Positions 6,203 through 6,371 of a stretch of DNA of 6,371 nucleotides are shown here, in pieces (the stretch's first letter is position 1; every line of letters starts with the position of its first letter). The position numbers and the translations under genes are program-made. The DNA lies in the NCBI GenBank assembly GCA_002362145.1, contig DETX01000095.1:8212-14582 (forward strand), in the 5' to 3' direction. Source of the stretch: Clostridiales bacterium UBA3277 (GTDB lineage Bacteria; Bacillota; Clostridia; Oscillospirales; Oscillospiraceae). The notes beneath the pieces were generated by a model that saw only the letters and a list, made by a program, of their open reading frames with translations, was not told the DNA's origin and searched no databases.

Positions 6203-6371
6203 TTACATATCGAAGGGCTCCATGCCCAGGACGGGGTGGCCCACCTCGGTCAGGTAGTTGAGCAGCTCCTCGGGGTCCTCGGTGCAGATGGTCTCATCGG
6301 CGATCATGTCGGTGAAGTTCTCAACGCCGTACATTTCCTTGGCCGTGGCGTCCAGACGCTCCCGCATCTGA
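6203..6371 (-). CDS. C-terminal end of an unrecognised protein, cut by the window edge
   Basis: The last 55 codons of a minus-strand gene, ending at TAA 6203-6205; the rest lies beyond the right edge. The tail is acidic and helix-like: it begins QMRERLDATAKEMYGVENF, continues with DEDs and a PEELLNYL segment, and ends GHPVLGMEPFDM. Third positions are strongly G or C, like the clear genes here, and a terminator follows at once, so it is very probably a real gene. I do not recognise the family from this fragment and give no function. Confidence 0.7.
   Translation of the reverse strand, partial: QMRERLDATAKEMYGVENFTDMIADETICTEDPEELLNYLTEVGHPVLGMEPFDM

Overview
The window looks like a chromosomal piece of a GC-rich member of the Clostridia, probably an Oscillospiraceae-type gut bacterium. 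The evidence is strong GGAGG-type ribosome binding sites, UUG starts, a mini-RNase III gene, a clostridial-type 'Gx transporter' gene and codon use rich in G and C at third positions. The exact taxon cannot be read from the sequence.

Positions 1-2160 (minus strand): two tandem, related polytopic membrane acyltransferases (acyltransferase 3 / OafA-like). The upstream copy (1127-2098) is intact and most likely starts at a TTG. The downstream copy (43-1099) is split by one extra base in a seven-G tract. A strong AT-rich hairpin follows it at the left edge. Both probably belong to one transcript from a promoter at 2130-2158.

Positions 2181-4579 (plus strand): a divergent promoter drives a compact three-gene operon with overlapping ends. 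It encodes an Hpre_diP_synt_I / Gx-family membrane protein, mini-ribonuclease III (mrnC, 23S rRNA end maturation) and an RlmD/TrmA-type 23S rRNA m5U methyltransferase. It ends at a long intrinsic terminator. Two of the three genes act on 23S rRNA.

Positions 4580-5311: an AT-richer scar. The last ~77 codons of a Type ISP restriction-modification protein (minus strand) abut the last ~130 codons of an amidohydrolase_2 family enzyme (plus strand). Both lack their N-terminal parts, which points to a deletion or recombination that joined two gene remnants tail-out.

Positions 5312-6371 (minus strand): a complete class I SAM-dependent methyltransferase lies between two hairpins that can act as terminators in both directions. 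Beyond it is the last 55 codons of an unrecognised gene that enters from the right edge.

I found no RNA gene, CRISPR array or complete mobile element, and no convincing new system. The points most worth a second look are the G-tract frameshift and the restriction/amidohydrolase scar.
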